From Halorussus amylolyticus (GTDB taxonomy: Archaea > Halobacteriota > Halobacteria > Halobacteriales > Haladaptataceae), in NCBI RefSeq assembly GCF_004143485.2, contig NZ_ML974130.1:679974-727806 (forward strand): a DNA stretch of 47,833 nucleotides. The letters run 5' to 3'. A program made the position numbers and the translations under genes. Numbering within the stretch: position 1 is the stretch's first letter; every line of letters starts with the position of its first letter. Below the pieces are notes generated by a model that saw only the letters and a program-made list of their open reading frames with translations, made no database searches and had not been told where the DNA came from. Shown here in pieces: positions 7,871-14,687 of the stretch.

Positions 7871-8431
7871 TCAGGCGTCGATTCGGTCGGTGGTCTCGCC
7901 GCGCGGGCGGCCGTAGCGCGCGGCGAGTTCGTCGAGTTCGGCCGCGTAGCGCGCATCGAGGCGGTCGATTTCGTGGCGTCCGTCGTCGGTCAAAATCCAG
8001 TCGGTCACGCGGGCGTCGTCGGAGGTCCGGGCGTAGTTGGTCACGTCGTCGGGGTCGCCCCGAAGCGTCCCGAGGTCGAAGCGGTCGCTCGTGCGCTCGG
8101 ACTCCGTGAGGTCCTCGACGCGCTGGACGAGATTCTTCTCGCGTAACTGCGTGAGCGCCCGCCGAATCGTGGACTTTCGGACGGTGCCGGTCGTCGCAGT
8201 TTTCGGGCCGACGTTGGCGTAGTCGCCGCGCTCGATGACCGACGCGATGGCGTCGAGTACGTCGCCGACCGTCGCGGGCGCGTACGACTCGTCGCTCCCG
8301 TCGGCCACGTCGCTTCTATCGGCCATGCAGTGGAGAATCGTGCGCTCGATGTAGCCGTTGGTCTTCGGGTCCGCGTCGGCGGGTCGTTCGTCGATGTCGT
8401 CACAGTCACGGATTTGCGTGTCTTCTGCCAT
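7871..8431 (-). CDS. Winged-helix protein of unknown role
   Basis: A 186-aa acidic protein. The middle (residues ~45-100) looks like a winged helix: APATVGDVLDAI, then TVRKSTIRRALTQLREKNLV as the recognition helix, then a short wing. The C-terminus (WILTDDGRHEIDRL...YAAELDELAARYG) is typical of regulators whose last helix dimerises. The frame stays open far upstream, but a TATA-like TCTTTATG at 8456-8463 sits 25-32 bases before the ATG at 8431, which favours that start over the ATG at 8458. No specific family recognised. Confidence 0.7.
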   Translation of the reverse strand: MAEDTQIRDCDDIDERPADADPKTNGYIERTILHCMADRSDVADGSDESYAPATVGDVLDAIASVIERGDYANVGPKTATTGTVRKSTIRRALTQLREKNLVQRVEDLTESERTSDRFDLGTLRGDPDDVTNYARTSDDARVTDWILTDDGRHEIDRLDARYAAELDELAARYGRPRGETTDRIDA

Positions 8432-8496
8432 ACCAGATGTTTCGGAGTTCCGTGACATAAAGATTGGGGAATGACACGCTTCTAATCGGCGGCGAA

Positions 8497-8808
8497 TCAC
8501 CGCGATTCGGTCACTCGAATCGAGCCGTCGCTCCGGACGACGACTCTGTACCCGTCGTAGTGGAACGACACGACGCCGAGTTCCTCGCGGTCGGTGTTGG
8601 GGGCGGTGGAACCGAAGAAGGTGTCTTCGAGGGCTTCGGCGTCGATGGTGTCGTAGAGCGGCGGCATTGTCCCGTCGAGCGGGTCTACGCCCTTGGCGTC
8701 GGCGATGGCGAAGACGACGACGGTGGCGAGTTCGCGGTCGCTCTCGGGGTCGTAGCGTGCTTGCTCGACCTGCCGCCGGTCGGCGGAATCCGACGACTCG
8801 CCGGTCAT
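8497..8808 (-). CDS. HalOD1 output-domain protein
   Basis: A 103-aa stand-alone HalOD1 domain, a family nearly confined to haloarchaea and often at the output end of signalling proteins. Diagnostic parts are ATVVVFAIADAKGVDPLDGT, MPPLYDTIDAEALEDTF and the closing strand pair VSFHYDGYRVVVRSDGSIRV. The biochemical role is unknown. Its ATG overlaps the stop of a 37-aa upstream ORF by ATGA, so its translation is probably coupled to that ORF. Another HalOD1 gene lies at 46.6 kb. Confidence 0.85.
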   Translation of the reverse strand: MTGESSDSADRRQVEQARYDPESDRELATVVVFAIADAKGVDPLDGTMPPLYDTIDAEALEDTFFGSTAPNTDREELGVVSFHYDGYRVVVRSDGSIRVTESR

Positions 8809-8918
8809 CGAACCGCTCCCGTTCGCGGGCGCGGTTCTCGGTCGGTGGTGGTGGCGCTGGCGGTGGGGGCGCTGATGCAGTCGTCCGGGCCGTCAAGGGC
8901 GGGAGGGCGGTCACTCAT
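8805..8918 (-). CDS. 37-aa leaderless ORF coupled to HalOD1
   Basis: Begins MSDRPPALDGPDDCISAP and ends REPRPRTGAVR. No family recognised. Three things support translation: a good TATA-like box at 8944-8951, correctly placed for a leaderless ATG at 8918; a stop codon that overlaps the HalOD1 start by four bases (ATGA); and the lack of any other way to explain the HalOD1 gene's promoter distance. It may be a leader peptide that delivers ribosomes to the HalOD1 start, or a small protein in its own right. Confidence 0.5.
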   Translation of the reverse strand: MSDRPPALDGPDDCISAPTASATTTDREPRPRTGAVR

Positions 8919-8943
8919 CGGTCGGACGTTGGCGCTCGACCGC

Positions 8944-8951
8944 GATATATG
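8944..8951 (-). promoter_or_regulatory. TATA-like box for the 37-aa ORF / HalOD1 unit
   Basis: AACATATA on the minus strand lies 26-33 bases before the ATG at 8918, within a short AT-rich stretch (8940-8995) of an otherwise GC-rich gap. Confidence 0.5.
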
Positions 8952-9014
8952 TTGTCGATATTTCATTAATTTGAGTGGCGGAAATATGGTCGCTCGCTCG
9001 CAACCGCGCCGACG

Positions 9015-9048
9015 GTCGCGCCCGAGTGCGGGACTACTCGGGCGCGAC
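9015..9048. terminator. 13-bp hairpin after the 9060-9371 gene
   Basis: Arms GTCGCGCCCGAGT (9015-9027) and ACTCGGGCGCGAC (9036-9048) pair perfectly around 8 bases, just downstream of the minus-strand gene ending at 9060. The position suggests a transcript end. Confidence 0.4.
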
Positions 9049-9059
9049 ACCGCGAGCAG

Positions 9060-9371
9060 TCACTCGTCGTCGCGATTGTCGTCGTAGGGCAGTTCGTCGG
9101 TGGGGTGCCACGAGGGCGTTCGGTCGTCGTTGTCCGCCCACGCCTCGGTGTCCGCACAGAGGCGCGCGAGGTACTCCTCGGTGGCGTACTGGAGGTCGAA
9201 CACGGCCTGTCGCATGCGCTCGACCTGTTCGGCGTCGAGGTCGTGGCCCCAGTAGAGGCTGTCGGCGACCTCCTCGGTCGTGCGCTGGGTGTCGTCGGCG
9301 AGTCGGCTGAGCGACTGCCAGAGCGTTTGGCGAACGATGCGTTCCCAATCGGTCCGGTCGGTACCTGTCAT
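9060..9371 (-). CDS. Conserved-looking haloarchaeal small protein
   Basis: A 103-aa acidic, mostly helical protein. The central part (SLYWGHDLDAEQVERMRQ, then AVFDLQYATEEYLARLC) has a regular heptad-like pattern and the tail is very acidic (YDDNRDDE). No family recognised. Amino-acid composition and codon bias fit a real haloarchaeal gene. A TATA-like ATTAAAG lies around 9483-9490, so the transcript may have a leader of about 80 bases. Confidence 0.6.
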   Translation of the reverse strand: MTGTDRTDWERIVRQTLWQSLSRLADDTQRTTEEVADSLYWGHDLDAEQVERMRQAVFDLQYATEEYLARLCADTEAWADNDDRTPSWHPTDELPYDDNRDDE

Positions 9372-9576
9372 GGGTGGCTCCCGGAAGCCTCCCGGCCCGG
9401 CCCTCGGTACCGACCGGGTTTTCGTCGTCGGACCGAAGCGCGAGAGGGACTTCCGTACTCACCTGTAGTTTGCATGCCAACTTTAATCATACTAAACGCA
9501 AATATATTCAGAGACGTTTGCTAACTTTCTCCGTTGCATCGGAGGGGTTATCCGGTTCTTTCCCCGCTTTCCGGCC

Positions 9577-9837
9577 ATGCGCCAGCGTGCAGAGTGGATG
9601 AAACCGGCGGACGACGCTATCTTGGAGTACACTCGCGACGCCGGTGAGGTTCCACCTGCGGTCATTGCACGCAATATCGACATGCATCGAAATTACGCGG
9701 GCCAGCGATGTCTAGAGTTAGCGAAATACGGATTGCTGGAAAAACACGAAGGTGGCTACTATCGGCTGAGTGACCTCGGACGAGAGTATCTGGACGAGGA
9801 ACTGGACGCTGACGATTTGGAACCCGACGATTCCTGA
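9577..9837 (+). CDS. PhiH1-repressor-like winged-helix protein
   Basis: A compact winged-helix protein of 86 aa similar to the haloarchaeal PhiH1 phage repressor group. It has the typical opening MRQRAEWMKPADDAILEY, a recognition region AVIARNIDMHRNYAGQRCL, and the wing LLEKHEGGYYRLSDLG with an acidic tail. Most chromosomal members have no phage around them, and none is visible here. It probably represses a nearby promoter. AT-rich sequence before the ATG contains several TATA-like stretches but no single clear box. Confidence 0.85.
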   Translation: MRQRAEWMKPADDAILEYTRDAGEVPPAVIARNIDMHRNYAGQRCLELAKYGLLEKHEGGYYRLSDLGREYLDEELDADDLEPDDS

Positions 9838-10065
9838 CCGCGCAGAGCTGATTTTCACCCCGGCGCGCGCTGGCGTGGCCTCGTGCCACGCCATCGTCCG
9901 TGCGAGGGATGAGCATCGCAGGCCGAAGGCCGAGAAGCGCAATCGGTTGGGGAGGGTGTGGCTTGCGGTGGCGGTGCGGTGCGGTCTCATATGTACCGGG
10001 AGTAGCTAGCTTCTCGCTGTCAGAACAGTTATTCTCGATTTCTACGAAAACTCCGCCGTGACGTT
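9838..10065. other. Gene-free spacer with hairpin, adjoining repeat copy B
   Basis: No gene is seen here. TGGCGTGGC (9871-9879) and GCCACGCCA (9885-9893) form a 9-bp hairpin soon after the PhiH1-like gene. The following stretch containing GAGAAGCGCAATCGGTTGGG has the look of a recurring haloarchaeal spacer sequence, but that is an impression I cannot check here. Confidence 0.4.
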
Positions 10066-10196
10066 TTAGAAAGCCCCCGCGCGCTCGCGGTCGCTCCTCG
10101 ACATATCGCGGGCCTCTCCGCACTGCCCGGCCCGCGATAGGGGCCGAGGAGACGACCAAGACAAGCGCGAGCGCGCGGCCCCTTTCAGTCCCACCC
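10066..10196 (+). repeat. Structured dispersed repeat, copy B
   Basis: Same architecture as copies A and C with different stem sequences. The outer stem is GCGCGCTCGCG (10079-10089) with CGCGAGCGCGC (10166-10176). The middle stem is GTCGCTCCTCG (10090-10100) with CGAGGAG-A-CGAC (10145-10156, bulged A at 10152) and one A.C mismatch above it. The inner stem is TATCGCGGGCC (10104-10114) with GGCCCGCGATA (10129-10139). The 14-nt loop is TCTCCGCACTGCCC (10115-10128). The 3' tail GGCCCCTTTCAGTCCCACC is shared exactly with copy C. The 5' head is degenerate (TTTTAGAAAGCCCCC). The remaining bases to 10282 hold nothing else I can name. Confidence 0.85.
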
Positions 10197-10282
10197 TGTG
10201 GATTGGTCGGGCGAGCGTTTTCGTGGGATGGTCAGCCGAGTGTCAGTCTTCAGTTTCGATTCCGAACTGCACTCGCCTCGAC

Positions 10283-10813
10283 TTACGGCATGTAGCGAAC
10301 GCTCACTACGCCTTCGCCCGACTCCCCTTCGCCCGTCCGGACTTCCACCCGCGAAACGCCGAGTCGCGCCGCCCGCGAGAGGGTCCCCTCGTCGTCGAGC
10401 ACGTCCGAAACCGCGTCGTCGGTGTCCTCGGGCGGCACCGTCAGGACGTGAATCTCGCCCGTCCCGGCGCGCTCGGTTCGCCTGACTTCGCCCACCTCCT
10501 GCTCGGCCGCCATCTCGCGCTCGTGAACCGTCGGCGGTTCGTCGCTCTCCTCGGTCGAGAGGCTCCGGCGTTCCTCGACCTCGACCACCGACCACGTCAG
10601 ATTCATCGGCGGGTCGGGCGCGACCGTCGCCTCGACCGCGTCGGTCTCGGAGACGCCGGGATTCGACGAGAGGGTGTGGACCTGCCCGCTCTGTACGTCC
10701 TTCAGGACTGCCGAGTCCTCGTCGGCGTTCGTGACGAGGAACGTGCTCGTCTTCTCGGTCTCCTCGGGGTCTGAGTCTGCGTCGAAATCGGTTTCGGGAA
10801 TCTCGTCGGTCAT
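10283..10813 (-). CDS. DUF5812-like haloarchaeal protein
   Basis: A 176-aa soluble, very acidic protein. After a disordered acidic start it has TSTFLVTNADEDSAVLKDVQ and GQVHTLSSNPGV, which I associate with haloarchaeal DUF5812; the name is from memory. The C-terminal part contains EIHVLTVPPEDTDDAVSDVL and a closing strand EGVVSVRYMP. Biochemical function unknown. The gene is bracketed by copies B and C of the structured repeat in direct orientation: copy B lies past its 3' end and copy C upstream of its start. Confidence 0.75.
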   Translation of the reverse strand: MTDEIPETDFDADSDPEETEKTSTFLVTNADEDSAVLKDVQSGQVHTLSSNPGVSETDAVEATVAPDPPMNLTWSVVEVEERRSLSTEESDEPPTVHEREMAAEQEVGEVRRTERAGTGEIHVLTVPPEDTDDAVSDVLDDEGTLSRAARLGVSRVEVRTGEGESGEGVVSVRYMP

Positions 10814-10914
10814 GGACCGGTGTAGGTGTGCGCGACTTTTCCCGATTGCGTTTGGGATTGGCGGGTGCGAGGTTGTGAGTTCGGTGTCGTCGATGCGAAC
10901 GGCAAATCGAAAGC

Positions 10915-11106
10915 AGAGAACAGCCAGAAAGCCCCGGCCCGGTCGCTACGCACTCCAGAAAATCTAGGAATCAACAACAGCCAGAAAGCCCCGGCCCGGT
11001 CGCGGTCGCTCAGCGACATATCTGCGCTCTCAGCACCGTCCGCGCAGATAGGGGTCGCTGAGACGACCAAGACGAGCGCGACCGGGCGGCCCCTTTCAGT
11101 CCCACC
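10915..11106 (+). repeat. Structured dispersed repeat, copy C, with duplicated head
   Basis: Core 10978-11106. The outer stem is GCCCGGTCGCG (10994-11004) with CGCGACCGGGC (11077-11087). The middle stem is GTCGCTCAGCGAC (11005-11017) with GTCGCTGAG-A-CGAC (11054-11067, bulged A at 11063). The inner stem is TATCTGCGC (11019-11027) with GCGCAGATA (11042-11050). The 14-nt loop is TCTCAGCACCGTCC (11028-11041). The head sequence CAGCCAGAAAGCCCCGGCCC occurs twice, at 10921 and 10978, 57 bases apart. The tail matches copy B exactly. The element lies downstream of the membrane-protein gene ending at 11246 and upstream of the DUF5812-like gene. Confidence 0.88.
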
Positions 11107-11245
11107 CACCGCGGTTGACCAACCGAGCGTTCGCTTCCAAGCACGTCTAACGCGCGCCAAGATATAACAATCCACAGTACATTCCCGAAGGTACGCGGAG
11201 TTGGACGACTCCGTACTGGTGAGAACCGAATAAGCACTACGGCGC

Positions 11246-11662
11246 TCAGTCGTCGGCCGGAGCGCCCGCACGCGGGCGACCGGTCGCGCCGCCCGTCGCG
11301 GTGGCGGTGTGGTACGCCATCAGGAGCATCGCCGCGATGAGGCACAGTCCCCAGAGGAACGCGGTCGGGTGGAGAAAGGCGAGTCCGAATCCGGCGGCGA
11401 GCCACACCGTCACCGGGAGACACCACTGGCCGACGACGTACAGGCCCGTCACCGCCGAGCGCATCCGCCCCGCCACGCCGAGTGCGTCCACCGCGAATCC
11501 CATCACGATTGCGAGGATGGACAGCACGCCGAGATGGGCGTGCCCGCCGACCATCCACGCTGGCGCGGCCCCCTGCGACGCGACGAGCATGTTCTGATAC
11601 AGTCCGACGAGCATCATCACCGTCAAGCCGAGGAATCCCGAAGTCTTGAGGATTCGTGTCAT
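11246..11662 (-). CDS. Four-helix membrane protein with HAH motif
   Basis: A 138-aa protein with four hydrophobic helices and a short charged tail. The stretch QNMLVASQGAAPAWMVGGHA, followed by HLGVLSILAIVMGF, places a His-x-His pair at the start of helix 2, and another His lies in FLHPTAFLWG. Histidines on the helices of a small four-helix protein recall heme-binding families such as styrene-oxide isomerase relatives; that is only a resemblance. An AT-rich promoter (ATTATTAAATAA, about 11687-11699) lies at the correct distance upstream. Confidence 0.75.
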   Translation of the reverse strand: MTRILKTSGFLGLTVMMLVGLYQNMLVASQGAAPAWMVGGHAHLGVLSILAIVMGFAVDALGVAGRMRSAVTGLYVVGQWCLPVTVWLAAGFGLAFLHPTAFLWGLCLIAAMLLMAYHTATATGGATGRPRAGAPADD

Positions 11663-11683
11663 GTGAGAGAGTAACTGACGACA

Positions 11684-11710
11684 AAATTATTTAATAATTC
11701 CGGTATAACT
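11684..11710. promoter_or_regulatory. Divergent promoter region
   Basis: AATTATTTAATAATTCC on the plus strand supplies a TATA-like box for the minus-strand membrane gene (start 11662). GGTATAACT (11702-11710) could serve the photolyase: it is 22-30 bases before a TTG at 11732 but ~55 before the ATG at 11762. Confidence 0.45.
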
Positions 11711-11761
11711 TCACCGACCCGACCCCACCGTTTGACAATCGCCGCGACCCCACACCGAGGT

Positions 11762-13180
11762 ATGCACCTTCACTGGCACCGCCGAGACCTCCGGGTCGCC
11801 GACAACCGGGCGCTGGCCGAAGCGACGTCCGACGACCCGGCGCTCCCCGTCTTCGTCTTCGACGGCGAGGTTCTCGACCACGCCTCGCCGCCCCGAACCG
11901 CGGCCCTCCTCGCGGCGCTCGACTCGCTCAGCGAGTCGTACCGCGAATGCGGGAGCGATTTGGTCGTCGCGCACGGCGACCCCCGCGAGGAACTCCCCCG
12001 ACTCGCCGAGGAATGCGGCGCGGACGGCGTTCGCTGGAACCGCGACTACTCGGGTCTCGCACGCGAGCGCGACCGCGAGACCCGGCAGGCGCTCGACGAC
12101 GCCGGACTCTCGGTGACCGACTTTCAGGACGAACTCCTCCACGAACCGGGGTCGATTCTGACCAACGCGGGCGACCACTACTCGGTGTTCACCTACTTCG
12201 GGAAGAAGTGGCTCGACCGCGAGAAGGACGCACCGTTCGACGCGCCCGACTCGGAGACAGTCGCCGACGCTGACGCTCTCCCTGATTTCGCCACCGAACC
12301 CCTCCCCTCGCTCGCGGACCTCGGATTCGACGCGCCCGAGGCCGCGGTGCCCGAGATGGGCACCGCGGCCGCCCGCGAGCGACTCGCCGGATTCTGCGAA
12401 GACGCCGTCTTTCGGTACGACGAGGACCGCGATTTCCCCGCCAGAGAGGGAACCTCGCGGCTCTCGGTCCATCTCAAGTTCGGGACGGTCGGGATTCGAG
12501 AGGTCTGGACCGCGATTCGAGACGCCGAAAAGAGGGCCGAAACCGACGCCGAGCGCGAGGCGGTCGAGTCCTACCAGCGCCAGCTCGCGTGGCGGGAGTT
12601 CTACGCCCACGTCCTCGACGCGCGCCCGGACGTGACGGTGAACAATTACAAGGACTACGACGAGCCAATCGAGTGGCGCGACGACCCCGACGGCCTGCAA
12701 GCGTGGAAGGACGGCCTGACTGGCTACCCAATCGTGGACGCCGGGATGCGCCAACTCCGCGCGGAGGCGTGGATGCACAACCGCGTCCGGATGATAGTCG
12801 CCTCGTTCCTCGCGAAAGACCTCCTGCTCGACTGGCGCGAGGGGTACGCGTGGTTCCGCGAGAAACTGGCGGACCACGACACCGCCAACGACACCGGCGG
12901 GTGGCAGTGGGCCGCCTCGACCGGTACCGACGCCCAACCCTACTTTCGCGTCTTCAATCCGACGACGCAGGGCGAACGCTACGACCCCGACGCCGAGTAC
13001 ATTCGAGAGTTCATCCCCGAACTCCGGGACGTGCCTCCGGAAAAAATCCACGATTGGCCCGACCTCGACCCCGCCGAGCGCGACGACCTCGCGCCGGACT
13101 ACCCCGCGCCAATCGTGGACCACGGCGAGCGCCGCGAGGCGGCGATAGCGATGTTCGAGCGAGCGCGCGGCGGCGACTGA
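11762..13180 (+). CDS. phr: Deoxyribodipyrimidine photolyase
   Basis: Light-driven repair of cyclobutane pyrimidine dimers. 472 aa. The N-terminal antenna domain opens with MHLHWHRRDLRVADN. The C-terminal FAD domain has TSRLSVHLKFGTVGIREVW, GYPIVDAGMRQL, AWMHNRVRMIVASFL and the FAD/lesion-site stretch DTANDTGGWQWAASTGTDAQ, then PYFRVFNP. This is the class I/CPD photolyase pattern; a cryptochrome is less likely. I start at the ATG at 11762, where the family begins; an in-frame TTG at 11732 fits the TATA spacing and would add 10 residues. The stop codon lies inside a perfect hairpin shared with the convergent gene's end. Confidence 0.95.
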   Translation: MHLHWHRRDLRVADNRALAEATSDDPALPVFVFDGEVLDHASPPRTAALLAALDSLSESYRECGSDLVVAHGDPREELPRLAEECGADGVRWNRDYSGLARERDRETRQALDDAGLSVTDFQDELLHEPGSILTNAGDHYSVFTYFGKKWLDREKDAPFDAPDSETVADADALPDFATEPLPSLADLGFDAPEAAVPEMGTAAARERLAGFCEDAVFRYDEDRDFPAREGTSRLSVHLKFGTVGIREVWTAIRDAEKRAETDAEREAVESYQRQLAWREFYAHVLDARPDVTVNNYKDYDEPIEWRDDPDGLQAWKDGLTGYPIVDAGMRQLRAEAWMHNRVRMIVASFLAKDLLLDWREGYAWFREKLADHDTANDTGGWQWAASTGTDAQPYFRVFNPTTQGERYDPDAEYIREFIPELRDVPPEKIHDWPDLDPAERDDLAPDYPAPIVDHGERREAAIAMFERARGGD

Positions 13181-13194
13181 AGTCGCCGCCGCGC
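13165..13194. terminator. 14-bp perfect hairpin at phr stop
   Basis: GCGCGGCGGCGACT (13165-13178) pairs perfectly with AGTCGCCGCCGCGC (13181-13194) around a 2-base loop. It contains the photolyase TGA and lies 11 bases before the end of the convergent gene at 13206, so it probably serves as a terminator for both. Confidence 0.5.
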
Positions 13195-13205
13195 TCACTC
13201 GACCT

Positions 13206-14465
13206 CTACGAGGTGTCCGAGTTCTCTTTTCGGAGTCGCGCTTCGACCACATCGCACACCGCGGCCGCCCGACGCTGCTCCTGAGTCTCGGCGTCGAAGA
13301 CGGCCCGTCTCACCGCCCTCCGGCGGTCGGCGTCGGGGTCCGAGTCGGGGGCTTCGACCGCGTCGAGCGCCCGCCCGAGCGCGTCGAGGAGTTCCGGGAA
13401 GTCGCTGGCGACCGGACCCGCCACGACCTCGTCGTAGTCGAAGTAGAAGCCCCGGTCGGCGGTGTACGATTCCCGGTCGAAGGGGTAGAACGCCACCGGA
13501 CGGTCGAGGAGGAGGTAGTCGAAGTACACCGACGAGTAATCGGTGAGCAGTGCGTCGGTCTCTCGGAGAAGCGGGTACACGTCGGTTTTCTCGGAAAGGT
13601 GGACGATACGCGAGAGGTCCGGGGGGAGGTCGAGGCGCTCTTTCGGGTGGGTTTTGACCACGAGGTAGGCGTCTCGGTCGGCGAAGAGGTCGTCGAGCGC
13701 CCGGGCGTCCAGATTCTCGGCGACGGTCTCCTCGCCCTCCCGATAGGTCGGCAGGTAGCAGACGACGGGATGGCGCTCCGCGAGGTCCCGAACGCGCGCG
13801 AGCGCCGCCGAGTCGGTGCCGACCTCCTCGCCCCGAATCGGGCCGAACAGCGCGTCGTTCCGGGGGTAGCCCGTGGCGACCATCCGGTCGCGGGGGATTC
13901 GAAGCCCCGACTCGAACGGGTCGGCCACGCCCCCGCCGGGAATCGTGAGCAGGTCGAACTCCCTGGCTATGTAGGCGCGAGCGGCCTGAATCGGGGCGGG
14001 GTCGCGCACGAATTCGGCGTCCCACGAGATGCGCTTGAGAGGAACTCCGTGCCAGAGCATTACCGTGAATGCGCCCGCACAGCACGGCATGAGGAGGTCG
14101 CGGTGGCCCTGCGTGAGGAAGACGACGCCCGCCCGGAGGTTCGCGAGCAGACCCCGGAGCGAGTGGCAGTGGTACGCCTCGTAGCCGTGGTCCTGCAGGT
14201 CGGCGACGACTTCTCGATTCTTCGAGAGCCAGACCGCCCGAACGTCGGGGTGTTCGGCCGCGACGTGGAGGTAGAGGTACTTCGAGTTGTCGGCGAACGC
14301 CTCGCCGCCGCGCGCGCCGAACGCCCACAGCGAGTCGTCGCGGGTCCGAAATCGCGAGAGCGCCTTCAGGACGGCGTAGAGCGCGGTTTGTAGGAGAAAC
14401 GACGCCGCGCCAGCGAGCGCGAGCGTTCGCGCGCGAACGCTCGCGCTCGTCGTTTTCTGACTCAC
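13206..14465 (-). CDS. CDP-glycerol glycerophosphotransferase family protein
   Basis: A TagB/TagF-type transferase of 419 aa that would add glycerol-phosphate (or a related polyol-phosphate) from a CDP donor to a surface glycan. Typical segments: LWAFGARGGEAFADNSKYLYLHV, here quoted as GARGGEAFADNSKYLY; VMLWHGVPLKRISWD (family HGxPLK motif, central); CYLPTYREGE; and LLTDYSSVYFDYLLLDRPVA with YPFD (the acceptor/donor region). A hydrophobic stretch near the N-terminus (~15-35) suggests membrane association. The substrate in archaea is not established. Codons ~6-18 lie inside a 36-base perfect palindrome, so this start region is unusual. Confidence 0.88.
   Translation of the reverse strand: MSQKTTSASVRARTLALAGAASFLLQTALYAVLKALSRFRTRDDSLWAFGARGGEAFADNSKYLYLHVAAEHPDVRAVWLSKNREVVADLQDHGYEAYHCHSLRGLLANLRAGVVFLTQGHRDLLMPCCAGAFTVMLWHGVPLKRISWDAEFVRDPAPIQAARAYIAREFDLLTIPGGGVADPFESGLRIPRDRMVATGYPRNDALFGPIRGEEVGTDSAALARVRDLAERHPVVCYLPTYREGEETVAENLDARALDDLFADRDAYLVVKTHPKERLDLPPDLSRIVHLSEKTDVYPLLRETDALLTDYSSVYFDYLLLDRPVAFYPFDRESYTADRGFYFDYDEVVAGPVASDFPELLDALGRALDAVEAPDSDPDADRRRAVRRAVFDAETQEQRRAAAVCDVVEARLRKENSDTS
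14414..14449. repeat. 36-bp perfect palindrome in a gene start
   Basis: The arms CGAGCGCGAGCGTTCGCG (14414-14431) and CGCGAACGCTCGCGCTCG (14432-14449) are perfectly complementary with no loop. The palindrome covers codons ~6-18 of the glycerophosphotransferase gene and could form a cruciform or a strong mRNA hairpin near the ribosome start. Confidence 0.9.
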
Positions 14466-14655
14466 GTTCGATTCCCCCTCGTCTGTTCACCGTCCGCAGT
14501 CCCCCGTCTCGTCTCGAAAATCGCCAGCAGTTCCAACCCCATCTACCCATCTCACGACGCGAACCGTCAAAAAGCCCGACGGCGGTTCGTGGTATCACTA
14601 CCCACGGCAAATCGGGGCGTGGGACGCTCTCACGCCCGCTTTCGGCTTTAGCAGG

Positions 14656-14665
14656 TGTTTTAGTT
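14656..14665 (+). promoter_or_regulatory. TATA-like box of the YchF-type GTPase gene
   Basis: TGTTTTAGTT lies 23-32 bases before the ATG at 14688, which supports that start over the upstream in-frame start at 14664. Confidence 0.5.
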
Positions 14666-14687
14666 GGCCGACGCCACCCACGGTGTA

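Noticed and set aside
11711-13252. 513-aa frame antisense to photolyase
   Set aside because: It has no recognisable domain, and the sense frame is a complete photolyase.
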